A stretch of 64,000 nt of DNA from Streptomyces sporangiiformans (GTDB lineage: Bacteria > Actinomycetota > Actinomycetes > Streptomycetales > Streptomycetaceae), in the NCBI RefSeq assembly GCF_005768555.2, contig NZ_VCHX02000165.1, positions 1-64,000 on the forward strand, given 5' to 3'. The notes beneath the pieces are model-generated. The model did not search any database and was not told where the DNA came from. It saw only the letters and a program-made list of their open reading frames with translations. The first letter of the stretch is position 1; each line of letters opens with the position of its first letter. Shown piece after piece: positions 34,518 through 43,061 of this stretch. The position numbers and the translations under genes were made by a program.

Positions 34518-35606
34518 CTACGCGCGGCGGGCCGGAGGCTGGACGGACTGGCGCACGACGACATGCGTTCCCAGCACCACGTGGTCGCCCTCCCTGGCCG
34601 TTCTACGGCCGCCGCGCTCACGCTGGTCGGCCACCGCGCGCACCGCGACGCGCCCCATCTCCTCATAGGGCACGTGGACGGTCGTGAGCTGCGGAAACAG
34701 TTGGGATGCGAGCGGAATGTCGTCGTAGCCGACGATCGAGACATCGCCGGGCACGGTGAGCCCGGCCTCTCGCACCGCCTGCATCGCGCCCGCGGCGACC
34801 ACATCGGTACCGGCCAGCACCGCCGTGAAGCCCAGCTTGCGCCGCAGCCCCTCCTGGACCGCCTGGTAACCGTATTCCGGGGAGTAACCCCCGTGGTGGT
34901 TCACCATCTCCGGGTCGAAGGGCACACCGTGCGCCGCAAACGCCCTGCGTGTGCCCGCCAGGCGGCCTTGCGCCGTGGTGAAGTCCGAGTGGCCCGGCAG
35001 GGTGAGGATCTTGCGGTGCCCCGCGGACAACAGGTGACTGGCCATGGCATAGGCGCCGCTCTCGTTGTCGTAGTCGACGGCGGTCGCCGGCACATCACCG
35101 TCGAGCGGCGGCCTGCCGACCAGCACAAGACGCGAGCCTGCCGCGTCCAGGGACCGGGCGAAGCGGGCCATCCGCAGTTGGTAGTCCTCGACGTCGTACG
35201 CGCCACCGAGCAGGATCACGGCGGCGACACCTTGCTGGCGCATGAGGTTGACCAGAGCGAGTTCCCGTTCGGGATCGTCGCTGGTGGTGCACACCATCGA
35301 GAGCCAGCCCCGGACCGAGGCCGCGTTCTCGACGCCCTGGGCGATATGCGCGAAGGCGGCGCCGGTGATGTTGTTGATCAGGATCGCCACCGTAGGTGTT
35401 CCGCCGCCGGCGAGGGAACGGGCATGAGCGTTGGTGACGTAGTCCATCTCCCGCACGACCTTCATCACACGGGAACGCAACTCGTCCGACACCGGATAGT
35501 TGCCGGACAGGACGCGCGACACGCTGGCGACCGACACGCCGGCCCGTTCCGCCACGTCACGGATGGTGGCGCGGCCGGAATCCGCAGACGCTTTGTGCTG
35601 ACTCAC
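34518..35606 (-). CDS. LacI-family transcriptional regulator
   Basis: 362 aa. N-terminal HTH (TIRDVAERAGVSVASVSRVL, residues 14-33), hinge helix RSLAGGGTPTVA, and a PBP-type effector domain (TVAILINNITGAAFAHIAQG ... VSIVGYDDIPLASQLFPQLTTVHVP). It usually represses sugar genes and is released by sugar binding. It lies upstream, on the same strand, of the sugar importer. The matching operators at 34199 and 34415 are the best candidate targets. Confidence 0.93.
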   Translation of the reverse strand: MSQHKASADSGRATIRDVAERAGVSVASVSRVLSGNYPVSDELRSRVMKVVREMDYVTNAHARSLAGGGTPTVAILINNITGAAFAHIAQGVENAASVRGWLSMVCTTSDDPERELALVNLMRQQGVAAVILLGGAYDVEDYQLRMARFARSLDAAGSRLVLVGRPPLDGDVPATAVDYDNESGAYAMASHLLSAGHRKILTLPGHSDFTTAQGRLAGTRRAFAAHGVPFDPEMVNHHGGYSPEYGYQAVQEGLRRKLGFTAVLAGTDVVAAGAMQAVREAGLTVPGDVSIVGYDDIPLASQLFPQLTTVHVPYEEMGRVAVRAVADQRERGGRRTAREGDHVVLGTHVVVRQSVQPPARRA

Positions 35607-35904
35607 CGCAACGGCTCCCTCTCAGGGCGGGCAGCGGACCGCCCGCGAGTGGGGAAACCGTATCCCATTGTTTCTTCCCACCGGCACCGGTGCGGGCGGG
35701 TGCCGGGCCGGCAACGCGCGTGCACGCCACCGACCTGCCCTGTCGAAAGCTCCGTGCCAGATCGGACGGGTGTCGGCTTCCCGGCTCCGCACGCCAGGAG
35801 TCCCGGCTCCGGACTCACCTACCTCGGCGCTGTCGCCGCGTTTGTGATCACTGTTTCGGAAACTTCGGAAACAGAAACAGAACCCGGGTCGGCGTTCGCG
35901 GTTT
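35607..35904. other. 298-bp gap upstream of LacI with a GTTTC-G-GAAAC palindrome
   Basis: GTTTCGGAAAC at 35853-35863 is palindromic except for its centre, and is followed by direct repeats of CGGAAAC (35858, 35866-region) and AGAAACAG. It is 3' of the SRPBCC gene and in the LacI promoter region. It differs from the AACCGGTT sites. No gene is supported here. Confidence 0.4.
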
Positions 35905-36369
35905 TCAGCGTGTGGGATTCTCCAGGGTCGCCGCCACGTCGGCGAGGTCCTTCGTGATCGTCCTCGCCACCGCCTTGGCGCCGATGCCGCCGAGAAGCCT
36001 GGCCAGCAGACCGGTGACACCTCCGGAGGATGTCGCGGTGAAGGTCATCCGCACGGTGGTGGAACCGGGCCCCTCCTCGGACAGGGCGAACTCCGAGACG
36101 TAACGGGTGCCTTGCGCGTGGGCCTCGACCACGTAGCGGGAGGGCGGCTCGCACGCCGTGACGCGCATCTCCTCGGTCGCCCGCTTGCCGAACATACGGC
36201 GGGTCTCGCGCCAGCGGGTACCGACGGTGAACGGGCCCTCGGTGAGGACCTCGACCCGGTCCACGCCACTCAGTACCGACGGCATGCCGTCAAGATCGGT
36301 GAGCACCTCCCACACCGGCCCCGCGGGCGCGGCGATCCGCCGTTCGACGACCACTCTCGTATCAGCCAC
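35905..36369 (-). CDS. SRPBCC-family protein (polyketide cyclase/START-like)
   Basis: 154 aa. N-terminal VVVERRIAAPAGPVWEVLTDLDGMPSVLSGVDRVEVL is the standard start of an SRPBCC ligand-binding domain, followed by GTRWRETRRMF and a C-terminal amphipathic helix. Role unknown: ligand binding or dehydratase/cyclase-type. GTG 36369 is preferred to upstream codons because AGGAGG lies 5 nt before it. That ribosome site lies inside a perfect 10-bp hairpin (36375-36400). Divergent from the acyl-CoA dehydrogenase at 36594. Confidence 0.85.
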   Translation of the reverse strand: MADTRVVVERRIAAPAGPVWEVLTDLDGMPSVLSGVDRVEVLTEGPFTVGTRWRETRRMFGKRATEEMRVTACEPPSRYVVEAHAQGTRYVSEFALSEEGPGSTTVRMTFTATSSGGVTGLLARLLGGIGAKAVARTITKDLADVAATLENPTR

Positions 36370-36374
36370 GGCAA

Positions 36375-36400
36375 CCTCCTGCTCCCATGAGAGCAGGAGG
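36375..36400 (-). promoter_or_regulatory. Hairpin that would sequester the SRPBCC ribosome-binding site
   Basis: Bases 36375-36384 and 36391-36400 are perfect 10-bp inverted arms with a 6-nt loop. In the minus-strand mRNA the 3' arm is GAGCAGGAGG, so AGGAGG, 5 nt before the GTG start, would be fully paired. This can be a translational switch, a thermosensor-like element or a DNA palindrome bound by a repressor. Confidence 0.6.
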
Positions 36401-36472
36401 CCACGAAATCCGCGTGCCATGCCGCCGTGCGGTCTGTCCAGGCACCGACCGTTCGCATGTGCGGACGGACTC

Positions 36473-36496
36473 CGTGGCTATCAATGATTAGCCACG
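36473..36496. promoter_or_regulatory. Putative operator A (CGTGGCTA-N8-TAGCCACG)
   Basis: Perfect 8-bp inverted arms with an 8-bp AT-rich spacer between the SRPBCC gene and the acyl-CoA dehydrogenase. The size suits a TetR/GntR-type dimer. Confidence 0.6.
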
Positions 36497-36562
36497 CCTT
36501 CCTCCTTTCTCCCGCGCGATTTGTCACCGACCTTGACACACTGAGCCCTTTCCCCTTGAGAT

Positions 36563-36580
36563 GGCTAATGACTAGTAGCC
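36563..36580. promoter_or_regulatory. Putative operator B (GGCTA-N8-TAGCC)
   Basis: Second copy of the same half sites, same 8-bp spacer, 87 bp from operator A. It ends 13 bp before ATG 36594. Two sites in a divergent promoter suggest control of both genes by one regulator. Confidence 0.6.
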
Positions 36581-36593
36581 GATTGCGAGGGTC

Positions 36594-37790
36594 ATGGTGT
36601 CCATCGGGTTCGAGATCGACGAGAGGGTCGCCGCCCTCGCGCGGCGCACCACCGAGTTCGTCCGGGACGTGGCGTTGCCCGAGGAACAGGCGTGCGACGG
36701 GAACGTCCATGACGGGCCGGAGCCGCTGCGGCGCCGCCTGCAGCAAGCGGCGCGGGCCGCTGGGGTGTTCGCTCCACATGTCGGCGCGGAGTGGGGCGGG
36801 CTCGGGCTGGACCTCTGCGGGCAGGCGGTGGTTTTCGAGGCTGCGGGACACTCGCTGCTCGGCCCGCTGGCGCTCAACTGCGCCGCACCCGACGAGGGGA
36901 ACATGCATCTGCTCGAAGTGGTCGCCACCGAGGAACAGAAGGAGCGGTATCTGCGTCCCCTGGCGGCCGGCGAGGTGCGCTCCTGCTTCGCGATGACCGA
37001 ACCGGCGCCGGGCGCCGGATCGGACCCCCGTGCGCTGGTCACCACCGCGACGAAGACCGAGAGCGGCTGGCGTATCGACGGCCGCAAGTGGTTCATCAGC
37101 GGCGCCGATGGGGCTGCCTTCGCCATCTGTATGGCCCGCACCAGCGGCGGCCCCGGCGACCCGGGCGGCGCGACGATGTTCCTCGTCGACGCCGACAACC
37201 CCGGCATGAAGATCGTCCGGAATATCGACACCCTGGATCAGGGCCTGTTCGGCGGGCACAGCGAGGTCGTCTTCGACGGCTGCGAGGTCGGCGACGGCGC
37301 CACACTGGGCAAGGTGGGCCAGGGCTTCAGGCATGCTCAGGTGCGTCTCGGGCCCGCCCGTATGACGCACTGCATGCGCTGGCTCGGAGTGGCGCGCCGG
37401 GCGCAGGACATCGCCCTCGAGCGTGCGGCGGATCGCTCGGCCTTCGGCGGGCCGCTCGCCGAACTGGGCATGGTGCAACAGCTGTTGGCCGACTCCGAGA
37501 TCGACATCGAGACCAGCCGGGCGGTGCTGTGGCGGGCCTGCTGGGAACTGGACCAGGGCCGCTCGGCCGCCCAGCACACCTCGATCGCCAAGACCTACGT
37601 CTCCGAGGCGGTGAACCGGGTGGTCGACCGGGCCGTGCAGGTGTGCGGCGCGCTCGGTATCTCGGGGGACGCCCCGCTGTCGAGGCTGTACCGAGAGGTG
37701 CGTCCGTTCCGGATCTATGACGGTCCGTCCGAGACCCACCGCTGGGCCATCGCCAAGCGCGCGGTGCGGGAGCGGAGGAGCGCGCGATGA
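36594..37790 (+). CDS. Acyl-CoA dehydrogenase, ACAD11-like
   Basis: 398 aa. MTEPAPGAGSDPRALVT, WRIDGRKWFISGADGAAFAI, TLGKVGQGFRHAQVRLGPAR and C-terminal RIYDGPSETHRWAIAKRAVRE. This variant, with a DGPSE/DGPDE tail and a long N-terminal helix domain, matches the ACAD10/11 subgroup, similar to the gene at 48314. In animals these are fused to an APH-like kinase; here the kinase gene follows directly with a 4-nt overlap. ATG 36594 is used; GTG 36597 fits the GAGGG site better (5 nt). It heads a three-gene operon with kinase and SDR. Confidence 0.9.
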   Translation: MVSIGFEIDERVAALARRTTEFVRDVALPEEQACDGNVHDGPEPLRRRLQQAARAAGVFAPHVGAEWGGLGLDLCGQAVVFEAAGHSLLGPLALNCAAPDEGNMHLLEVVATEEQKERYLRPLAAGEVRSCFAMTEPAPGAGSDPRALVTTATKTESGWRIDGRKWFISGADGAAFAICMARTSGGPGDPGGATMFLVDADNPGMKIVRNIDTLDQGLFGGHSEVVFDGCEVGDGATLGKVGQGFRHAQVRLGPARMTHCMRWLGVARRAQDIALERAADRSAFGGPLAELGMVQQLLADSEIDIETSRAVLWRACWELDQGRSAAQHTSIAKTYVSEAVNRVVDRAVQVCGALGISGDAPLSRLYREVRPFRIYDGPSETHRWAIAKRAVRERRSAR

Positions 37791-38857
37791 CCACACCGGA
37801 GTCGCCCGTGACCCATCCGAAGACCGCGACGCCCCCACCGGAGACGACCGTGGTCGGCATCGACCGGCACGCCCTGCAACGCTACTTCGCACGCCATGTG
37901 CCGCAGTGCGCAGGCCCGTTGGAGGTGAAGCCGCTGCACGGTGGACGCTCCAACCTCACCTACGAAGTGACCGACGGGACGCACCGGTGGGTCCTGCGGC
38001 GCCCTCCGCTGGGCGTGCTCACACCGACCGCACACGACATGGACCGCGAATACCGCGTCGTCGCGGCGCTCGGTGCCACCGAAGTGCCGGTCGCCGAAGC
38101 CGTACTGTCGTGCCGGGACCCGGCGGTGATCGGGGCGCCGTTCTGTGTCGTCGACTTCGTGGCGGGCACCGTGCTGCGCGACGGGGACGAGGCCGCCACC
38201 GTGCCGCGGGCCGACGCACGACGCAGTGCCGAGGCGCTGGTGGACGCCCTGGTGGCCCTGCACTCGGTCGACGCCGCCGATATCGGGCTCGGCGACTTCG
38301 GCCGTCCCGACGGCTACCTGGAGCGTCAGGTACGGCGATGGCGCAGCCAGTGGGACAAGGTCGCCACCCGTGCGCTGCCCGACGTCGACACGCTGCACGG
38401 CCGGCTCGCCCGCGCCGTGCCGGTGAGCGCCGCCCCGGCGATCGTGCACGGTGACTACCGCCTGGACAACACCATCCTGGCGCCCGGCGACTTCGGGCGG
38501 ATCGCCGCGATCGTCGACTGGGAGATGGCCACGCTCGGCGATCCTCTCGCCGACCTCGGGATGCTGCTCATGTACTGGGATCCGGTCTGCGAGCCGGTGC
38601 TCGGGGCACGCCACGTCCCCACGGCCAACCCCGGTTTCCCCTCGGGCCGCGAGCTGATCGAGCGGTACGCCGCGCGGTCCGGCCGAGACGTCGAAGCCCT
38701 GGCCTTCTATCAGGCGCTGGGCTGCTTCAAGCTGGCCGTCATCGCCGAGGGCATCCACGCCCGCTATCTCGCGGGGCAGACCGTCGGCGCCGGCTTCGAC
38801 CGGGTCGGCTCGGCGGTTCCGGCGCTGCTGCGCTCGGGATTGGAGCTGCTGCCGTGA
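37787..38857 (+). CDS. APH-like phosphotransferase family protein (ACAD10/11-type kinase)
   Basis: 356 aa. N-terminal lobe with GGRSNLTYEVTDGTHRWVLRRPP (nucleotide-binding strands and Lys/Arg), catalytic loop IVHGDYRLDNTIL (H-x-D-x4-N) and metal-binding IVDWEMATLGDPLADLGMLLMYW. These motifs fit the phosphotransferase domain associated with ACAD10/11 and the LvaA protein of levulinate catabolism, proposed to phosphorylate 4-hydroxyacyl-CoA. Its ATG overlaps the acyl-CoA dehydrogenase stop (ATGA), so the two are co-translated. A paralogue lies at 49581. Confidence 0.9.
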   Translation: MTTPESPVTHPKTATPPPETTVVGIDRHALQRYFARHVPQCAGPLEVKPLHGGRSNLTYEVTDGTHRWVLRRPPLGVLTPTAHDMDREYRVVAALGATEVPVAEAVLSCRDPAVIGAPFCVVDFVAGTVLRDGDEAATVPRADARRSAEALVDALVALHSVDAADIGLGDFGRPDGYLERQVRRWRSQWDKVATRALPDVDTLHGRLARAVPVSAAPAIVHGDYRLDNTILAPGDFGRIAAIVDWEMATLGDPLADLGMLLMYWDPVCEPVLGARHVPTANPGFPSGRELIERYAARSGRDVEALAFYQALGCFKLAVIAEGIHARYLAGQTVGAGFDRVGSAVPALLRSGLELLP

Positions 38858-38865
38858 CGACCATG

Positions 38866-38985
38866 GACACCAACGACACCGACGACACCAACGACGCCGA
38901 CGCCACTGACGCCACTGACGCCACCACCATCGACACCGACCACACGGAGCCCACCGACCACACCGACCACACCGTCCACAGCGAC
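38866..38985 (+). repeat. GAC-rich short tandem repeat (Asp/Thr coding)
   Basis: Irregular repeats of GACACCAACGAC, GACGCCACTGAC and CACACCGACCAC fill about 120 nt between the kinase stop and the SDR. In-frame translation gives an Asp/Thr/Ala/His-rich segment (DTNDTDDTNDADATDATDAT). The frame stays open, so it could be an N-terminal extension of the SDR, but SDRs do not normally carry one. Confidence 0.6.
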
Positions 38986-39006
38986 GCGCTCAGCGAAGGA
39001 GAACTC

Positions 39007-39765
39007 GTGCGAGACCGGCTGTCCGGAGAGATCGCCCTCATTACCGGCGCGACCGGCGGCATCGGCGACGCCGTCGCGCGCCGCCTGACCGCCGAGGGTG
39101 CCGCGGTGGTCGTGACCGACGTGGACGCCGGCCGCTGTCAGGCGCTGGCGAAGGAGCTGACAGACGGCGGGGGGCGGGCGCTCGGCCTGGCCCTGGACGT
39201 CAGCGACGAGGAGGCGTGGCGCAGCGCGGTCGAGCGGGTGGTCGCCGAGCTGGGCGGCCTGTCGGTGCTCGTCAACAACGCGGGCATCGCCGAGACGCGG
39301 ACCGTGGAGACGGAGACCCAGGAGTCCTGGGACAAGGTCATCGCGGTCACCCAGACCGGGGTCTGGCTGGGCATGAAGCACGGCGGGCCCGCGATCGAGC
39401 GCTCCGGTGGCGGCTCGATCGTCAACATCGCCTCGATCTTCGGTACGGTCGGCGGCTTCGGCAGCCAGTTCTCGTACCACGCCGCCAAGGGCGCGGTCCG
39501 CCTGATGACGAAGAATGCCGCGCTGCACTGGGCCACGCGCGGTGTGCGCGTCAACTCGATCCACCCCGGTTTCATCGAAACGCCCCGTTCCCGCGAACTG
39601 TGGCGGGGCACGCCCCGGCACACCGCCATGGTCGAGGGCACCCCTCTGGGACGGCTAGGCCGGCCCGACGAGGTCGCGGGAGCGGTGGCGTTCCTCGCTT
39701 CGCAGGACGCGAGCTTCGTCACCGGCTCCGAGCTGTACGTGGACGGGGGCTGGACGGCACGCTGA
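39007..39765 (+). CDS. SDR family oxidoreductase
   Basis: About 252 aa. ITGATGGIG, VLVNNAGIAE, a Ser in IVNIASIFGT and YHAAKGAV, with C-terminal FVTGSELYVDGGWTAR. GTG 39007 is preferred: AAGGAG lies exactly 5 nt upstream and gives the normal length. An alternative GTG at 38854 overlaps the kinase stop by 4 nt and would add an Asp/Thr-rich tail. In ACAD/kinase units such an SDR would make or oxidise a 4-hydroxyacyl substrate. Convergent with the MBL gene downstream. Confidence 0.87.
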   Translation: MRDRLSGEIALITGATGGIGDAVARRLTAEGAAVVVTDVDAGRCQALAKELTDGGGRALGLALDVSDEEAWRSAVERVVAELGGLSVLVNNAGIAETRTVETETQESWDKVIAVTQTGVWLGMKHGGPAIERSGGGSIVNIASIFGTVGGFGSQFSYHAAKGAVRLMTKNAALHWATRGVRVNSIHPGFIETPRSRELWRGTPRHTAMVEGTPLGRLGRPDEVAGAVAFLASQDASFVTGSELYVDGGWTAR

Positions 39766-39786
39766 CGACACGCCTCGCCTCTGGCG

Positions 39787-40827
39787 TCACCACACACGCG
39801 TGTACTGGTTCACGCCGCCCAGGAACCTCACCTTCACCTGCCCCCGCAGCACGAGGACGTCCAGGTGGGCCGCCGTCTCGTTGACCGCGAGCATCTGGTT
39901 GAAGGCGTTGAGTTCCCCGAACGGAACCGCCCGGCGCGTCCATCCGAGCTTGCGCGCAACGGCGTGGGCGTCGAGCGTGTCCTCCCCCAGCGCCGCCAGA
40001 CTCTTGGCGAGCCGGTCGTCGTGGTGGGCGAGCAGCTCGCCGACCCGGCTGTGGGCGCTGTCGGCGACCGGCCCGTGCGCGGGCAGCAAACGGGCGTCGG
40101 CGTACCGGGTCATCAGCCGCAACGAGTCCAGGTAGTCGGCGAGCGGACGGCCACCCGGCTCGGCCAGCTCGAAACCGATGGACGGGGTGATGTGCGGCAG
40201 GACGTGATCCCCGGAGAACAGCAACTCCCGCTGCTCGTCCAGGAAGACCACATGTCCCTTGGTGTGTCCGGGAGTCGGTACGACGTGCAGCTCGCGGTCG
40301 CCGAAGCGCAGGGTCTCGGCGCCGAGCCAGCGATCCGGGGCCTCCCACACGCTCGGGTCGTATCCGCCGTGGTCCATCGCCTCGATGCGGTCGGCGAGTT
40401 CGCCGGCTCCTGCCCTGCGCAGGGTCCGCAGTGAGCCGACGGGTTGGTCGCTGCGCAGTCGGTCCAGCATTTCCAGGCCCGGTCGTTCCCCCGCGCCGAG
40501 ACAGACGCGGGAACCCAGCAGCCGGCGCAGTTCCACCGCCTGCGTGTAGTGGTCGCGGTGGATGTGGGTGACCAGGATGTGGCTGATGTCCCCGAGGTCG
40601 CGGCCGATGGCCGCCAGGGCTTCCTCCAAGGCCTTGCGTGCCTCAGGGATCGCCCAGCCGCCGTCGATCATGACGATGCCACCGTCGTCGGCCAGGTCCT
40701 CCAGAAGGTAGACGTTGACGGCATGCAGGCCGTCGTTGGGAAGTGGCAGAGGAACGCGGTGCACCCCGGGCTGTACGGTCTGGAGTCCGGCTGCGGCCCA
40801 CGGGCCCTGGTCGAACCGCGCTGTCAT
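39787..40827 (-). CDS. Metallo-beta-lactamase fold hydrolase
   Basis: 346 aa. Metal motifs: VTHIHRDHYTQ (H-x-H-x-D-H), PTPGHTKGHVVF, FSGDHVLP and PAHGP. The C-terminal region (about residues 250-340) is the winged-helix-like extension of the lactamase-B2/C-terminal-domain group. Likely a thioesterase or lactonase on pathway acyl-CoA or lactone. Start choice is uncertain: ATG 40827 has GAGGAGG 3-4 nt upstream, and upstream in-frame ATGs lie in the repeat 40837-40872. Confidence 0.87.
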   Translation of the reverse strand: MTARFDQGPWAAAGLQTVQPGVHRVPLPLPNDGLHAVNVYLLEDLADDGGIVMIDGGWAIPEARKALEEALAAIGRDLGDISHILVTHIHRDHYTQAVELRRLLGSRVCLGAGERPGLEMLDRLRSDQPVGSLRTLRRAGAGELADRIEAMDHGGYDPSVWEAPDRWLGAETLRFGDRELHVVPTPGHTKGHVVFLDEQRELLFSGDHVLPHITPSIGFELAEPGGRPLADYLDSLRLMTRYADARLLPAHGPVADSAHSRVGELLAHHDDRLAKSLAALGEDTLDAHAVARKLGWTRRAVPFGELNAFNQMLAVNETAAHLDVLVLRGQVKVRFLGGVNQYTRVW

Positions 40828-40836
40828 GTTCCTCCT

Positions 40837-40872
40837 CATTGGTTCCTTCATTGGTTCCTTCATTGATTCCTC
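40837..40872. repeat. Three tandem 12-bp repeats at the MBL gene start
   Basis: CATTGGTTCCTT at 40837-40848 and 40849-40860 and a near-copy from 40861. On the minus strand each unit contains ATG and AAGGAACC, a start codon plus a ribosome-site-like AAGGA. This makes several competing starts for the MBL gene. Confidence 0.65.
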
Positions 40873-40941
40873 ATTGATGGCCGCCGTGGATCACGGCCGT
40901 ATGGCTTGCGTGGCGGCACAGTTGACGCATGTGCTGCCTCG

Positions 40942-42513
40942 TCAGGCCTGATCGGGCTGATGGATCTGACCGGCCTGGTGAGCCTGGTCGGGCTGACCGG
41001 CCTCGGTGGACGTACGGGCATGCAGTCTCATCGCCAGTTCCCGGGCCCCGCCCCGGTCGAGCTTGCCGACCTTGGTCTGGGGCAACTCCTCGATGCCGTA
41101 CACGTACTCGGGCCACTTGGTCTTCGACAGACCGACGCTCTCCAGGTGTCCGGTCACCTCGGTCAGGTCGATGCCACGGCCGTCCTCGGTGACGACGAGA
41201 AGCGCCACGCGTTCGCCGAGGACTTCATCGGGAACCGCCGCGACACAGGCCCTCGCCACGCGTGGGTACCCGGCGACAGCACGCTCTATCTCGGTGATGT
41301 CGATGTTGCGGCCGCCGCGGATGATGATGTCCTTCTCGCGGCCCATGATGCTGATGGTGCCGTCCTCGTGTGTCATCAGCAGGTCGCCGGTGGGGAGATA
41401 GCCGTCCTCCGTCAACGTCGGCGGATCGATCTTGCCGTCGCGGGCGTAGCCGAGGAAGAGGGACGGCCCGCGCACCTGAGCCCGGCCGATCACGCCCGGT
41501 CCGGCTACCTGCCCGTCGGGGGTGAGCGCGCGCACATCCGTGCCCGGGAAGGGACGGCCGTCTCTGCCGAGCCGGATCTCCTCGGGGTCGTCTGGGCTCG
41601 GCGAGGTGTGGCCGAGGCACTCGGACATGCCGAAGACGCGGAGAATCTTCGTGCCCAGGGACCGTTCGGCCCTGCCCAGTGCGCCGCGGTCCATGGGCCC
41701 GCCGCCGACAGTGATCGACCTGGTCCCGCGGAGAATGCCCGAGCCGGCCGCCTCGGCTCCCATCTGCAGCGCCATGGTCGGTACGCACATGGTCCATCGG
41801 GCGTCGGCATCGGCCATCCGCCGCAGTGCGACGGCCCTGTCCCACTTCGCCGTCATGACGAGCGGCCCGCGCAACAGGAGGGAGAGGTACACCCCGAAGC
41901 AGTACGCCGCCGTCGACGACAGCGGCACGATCGCGGCGACGGCATCGCCGGGCGACAGACCGTTGATGGCGATGGTGCTCCGGGCGGCATAGCGCAATGC
42001 CCGCTCGGACTGTACGACCCCTTTCGGGCGCCCGGTCGACCCGGAGGTGAGGCCGATCAGCGCGCCGCCCGACCAGCGCGACACCTCACGCCTGTGGGGT
42101 GTGGACAAGCACTTCCAGCCGCCGAGGACCGTCTGTGCCGCTCCCGGCAGCCGTTCGGGCACCGCCCACTCGTCCATCGCCGAGGGCTCGGCGACCACGG
42201 CGTCCGGGCGGATGTCCTCCCAGGCCGCGGTGAACTCGGCGGGCGTGGTGTGCCGGTTGACGACCGCGATGACACCGCCGTCCCCGCCGCTCAGGCCGAC
42301 GGCGAGAGTGGCGGCGACAGTACGCCATGAGTTGTCGGCCTGGACCATGACGGTGCCGACGGCTCCGTCGGCCTTTCCGGTGGACAGCGCCCCGGCCAGG
42401 AGCGTCGCCTCGTCGAGCAGCTGCCGTGCCGTATGGCTGCCCGCATCGTCGATGACGGCGACGAAGTCGGCCTCGTCCGCCTTCTGTTGGAACTCCCGCA
42501 CTACCTGTCGCAT
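40942..42513 (-). CDS. Acyl-CoA/AMP-dependent ligase (ANL superfamily)
   Basis: About 523 aa. P-loop LTSGSTGRPKGVVQ, FGMSECLGHTSPSPDD, DGYLPTGDLLMTHEDGTISIMGREKDIIIRGGRNIDI and the C-terminal catalytic Lys motif KVGKLDRGGARELA. Makes CoA thioester from an unknown acid. A low-complexity tail (QPDQAHQAGQIHQPDQA) ends the protein; it comes from GC-rich repeats at 40942-41000. Start ATG 42513 has GAGGGA upstream. Downstream on the same strand: the MBL hydrolase; upstream: EthD, SnoaL genes, all on the minus strand and possibly one unit. Confidence 0.88.
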   Translation of the reverse strand: MRQVVREFQQKADEADFVAVIDDAGSHTARQLLDEATLLAGALSTGKADGAVGTVMVQADNSWRTVAATLAVGLSGGDGGVIAVVNRHTTPAEFTAAWEDIRPDAVVAEPSAMDEWAVPERLPGAAQTVLGGWKCLSTPHRREVSRWSGGALIGLTSGSTGRPKGVVQSERALRYAARSTIAINGLSPGDAVAAIVPLSSTAAYCFGVYLSLLLRGPLVMTAKWDRAVALRRMADADARWTMCVPTMALQMGAEAAGSGILRGTRSITVGGGPMDRGALGRAERSLGTKILRVFGMSECLGHTSPSPDDPEEIRLGRDGRPFPGTDVRALTPDGQVAGPGVIGRAQVRGPSLFLGYARDGKIDPPTLTEDGYLPTGDLLMTHEDGTISIMGREKDIIIRGGRNIDITEIERAVAGYPRVARACVAAVPDEVLGERVALLVVTEDGRGIDLTEVTGHLESVGLSKTKWPEYVYGIEELPQTKVGKLDRGGARELAMRLHARTSTEAGQPDQAHQAGQIHQPDQA

Positions 42514-42641
42514 CTCGTCCCTCGCTGCGCTGTGCCGAATTGCGCTGTGCCGAACTCCGTCTACTGAACGCTGGGGTGCTCGCCATGCCGGCGAGCCGGG
42601 ATCGGCCGGCCAGAACCGGGATCGGCCGGCCAGGGGAAACC

Positions 42642-42962
42642 TCAGGCGAGGAACATCTCCGCCTCGTGCCCCATGACCGCGATGCGGCGGCCTTTCATGT
42701 CGCCGACCTGTGCGACCGCGTCGGCCCACTCGGGGCTCGCGAGAGCCTTCCGCAGGTCCTCCGGAGAGTCGAAGCCGAGCACCGAGATCCCGTCCCAGCC
42801 TTCGGAGCGCGGCTCCAGAGCGGCGTCGATCTCGGTGTGCCGCCAGGCACGCAGTCCGGGCAGGCGGCAGGTCAGCTCGGCGTGGTCGCCTCGCCACCAC
42901 TCGATGAACTGCTCATGCGTCCACTCCGGCGGCCGAGCTGCCAGCAGGACGAGGTTGTACAT
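42642..42962 (-). CDS. EthD-domain protein
   Basis: 106 aa. It starts MYNLVLLAARPPEWTHEQFIEWWRGDHAELTCRLPGL, the W-x5-F-x2-W-W-R-x-D-H pattern of EthD dimeric alpha/beta barrel proteins. Later SPEWADAVAQVGDMKGRRIAVMG follows. Known relatives occur in degradation clusters (ethyl tert-butyl ether monooxygenase) without a fixed function. ATG 42962 has GGAGG 6 nt upstream. It sits between the CoA ligase and the SnoaL-like genes. Confidence 0.85.
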   Translation of the reverse strand: MYNLVLLAARPPEWTHEQFIEWWRGDHAELTCRLPGLRAWRHTEIDAALEPRSEGWDGISVLGFDSPEDLRKALASPEWADAVAQVGDMKGRRIAVMGHEAEMFLA

Positions 42963-43061
42963 GGCGGTCCTCCGCACGGGGTCGGTTGAACGAACGTGAT
43001 CGGTGGGAGAGGCGTACTCGGCCGGGCGGGCGAACACGCTCGGCCGGGCGGACGAACGTGA

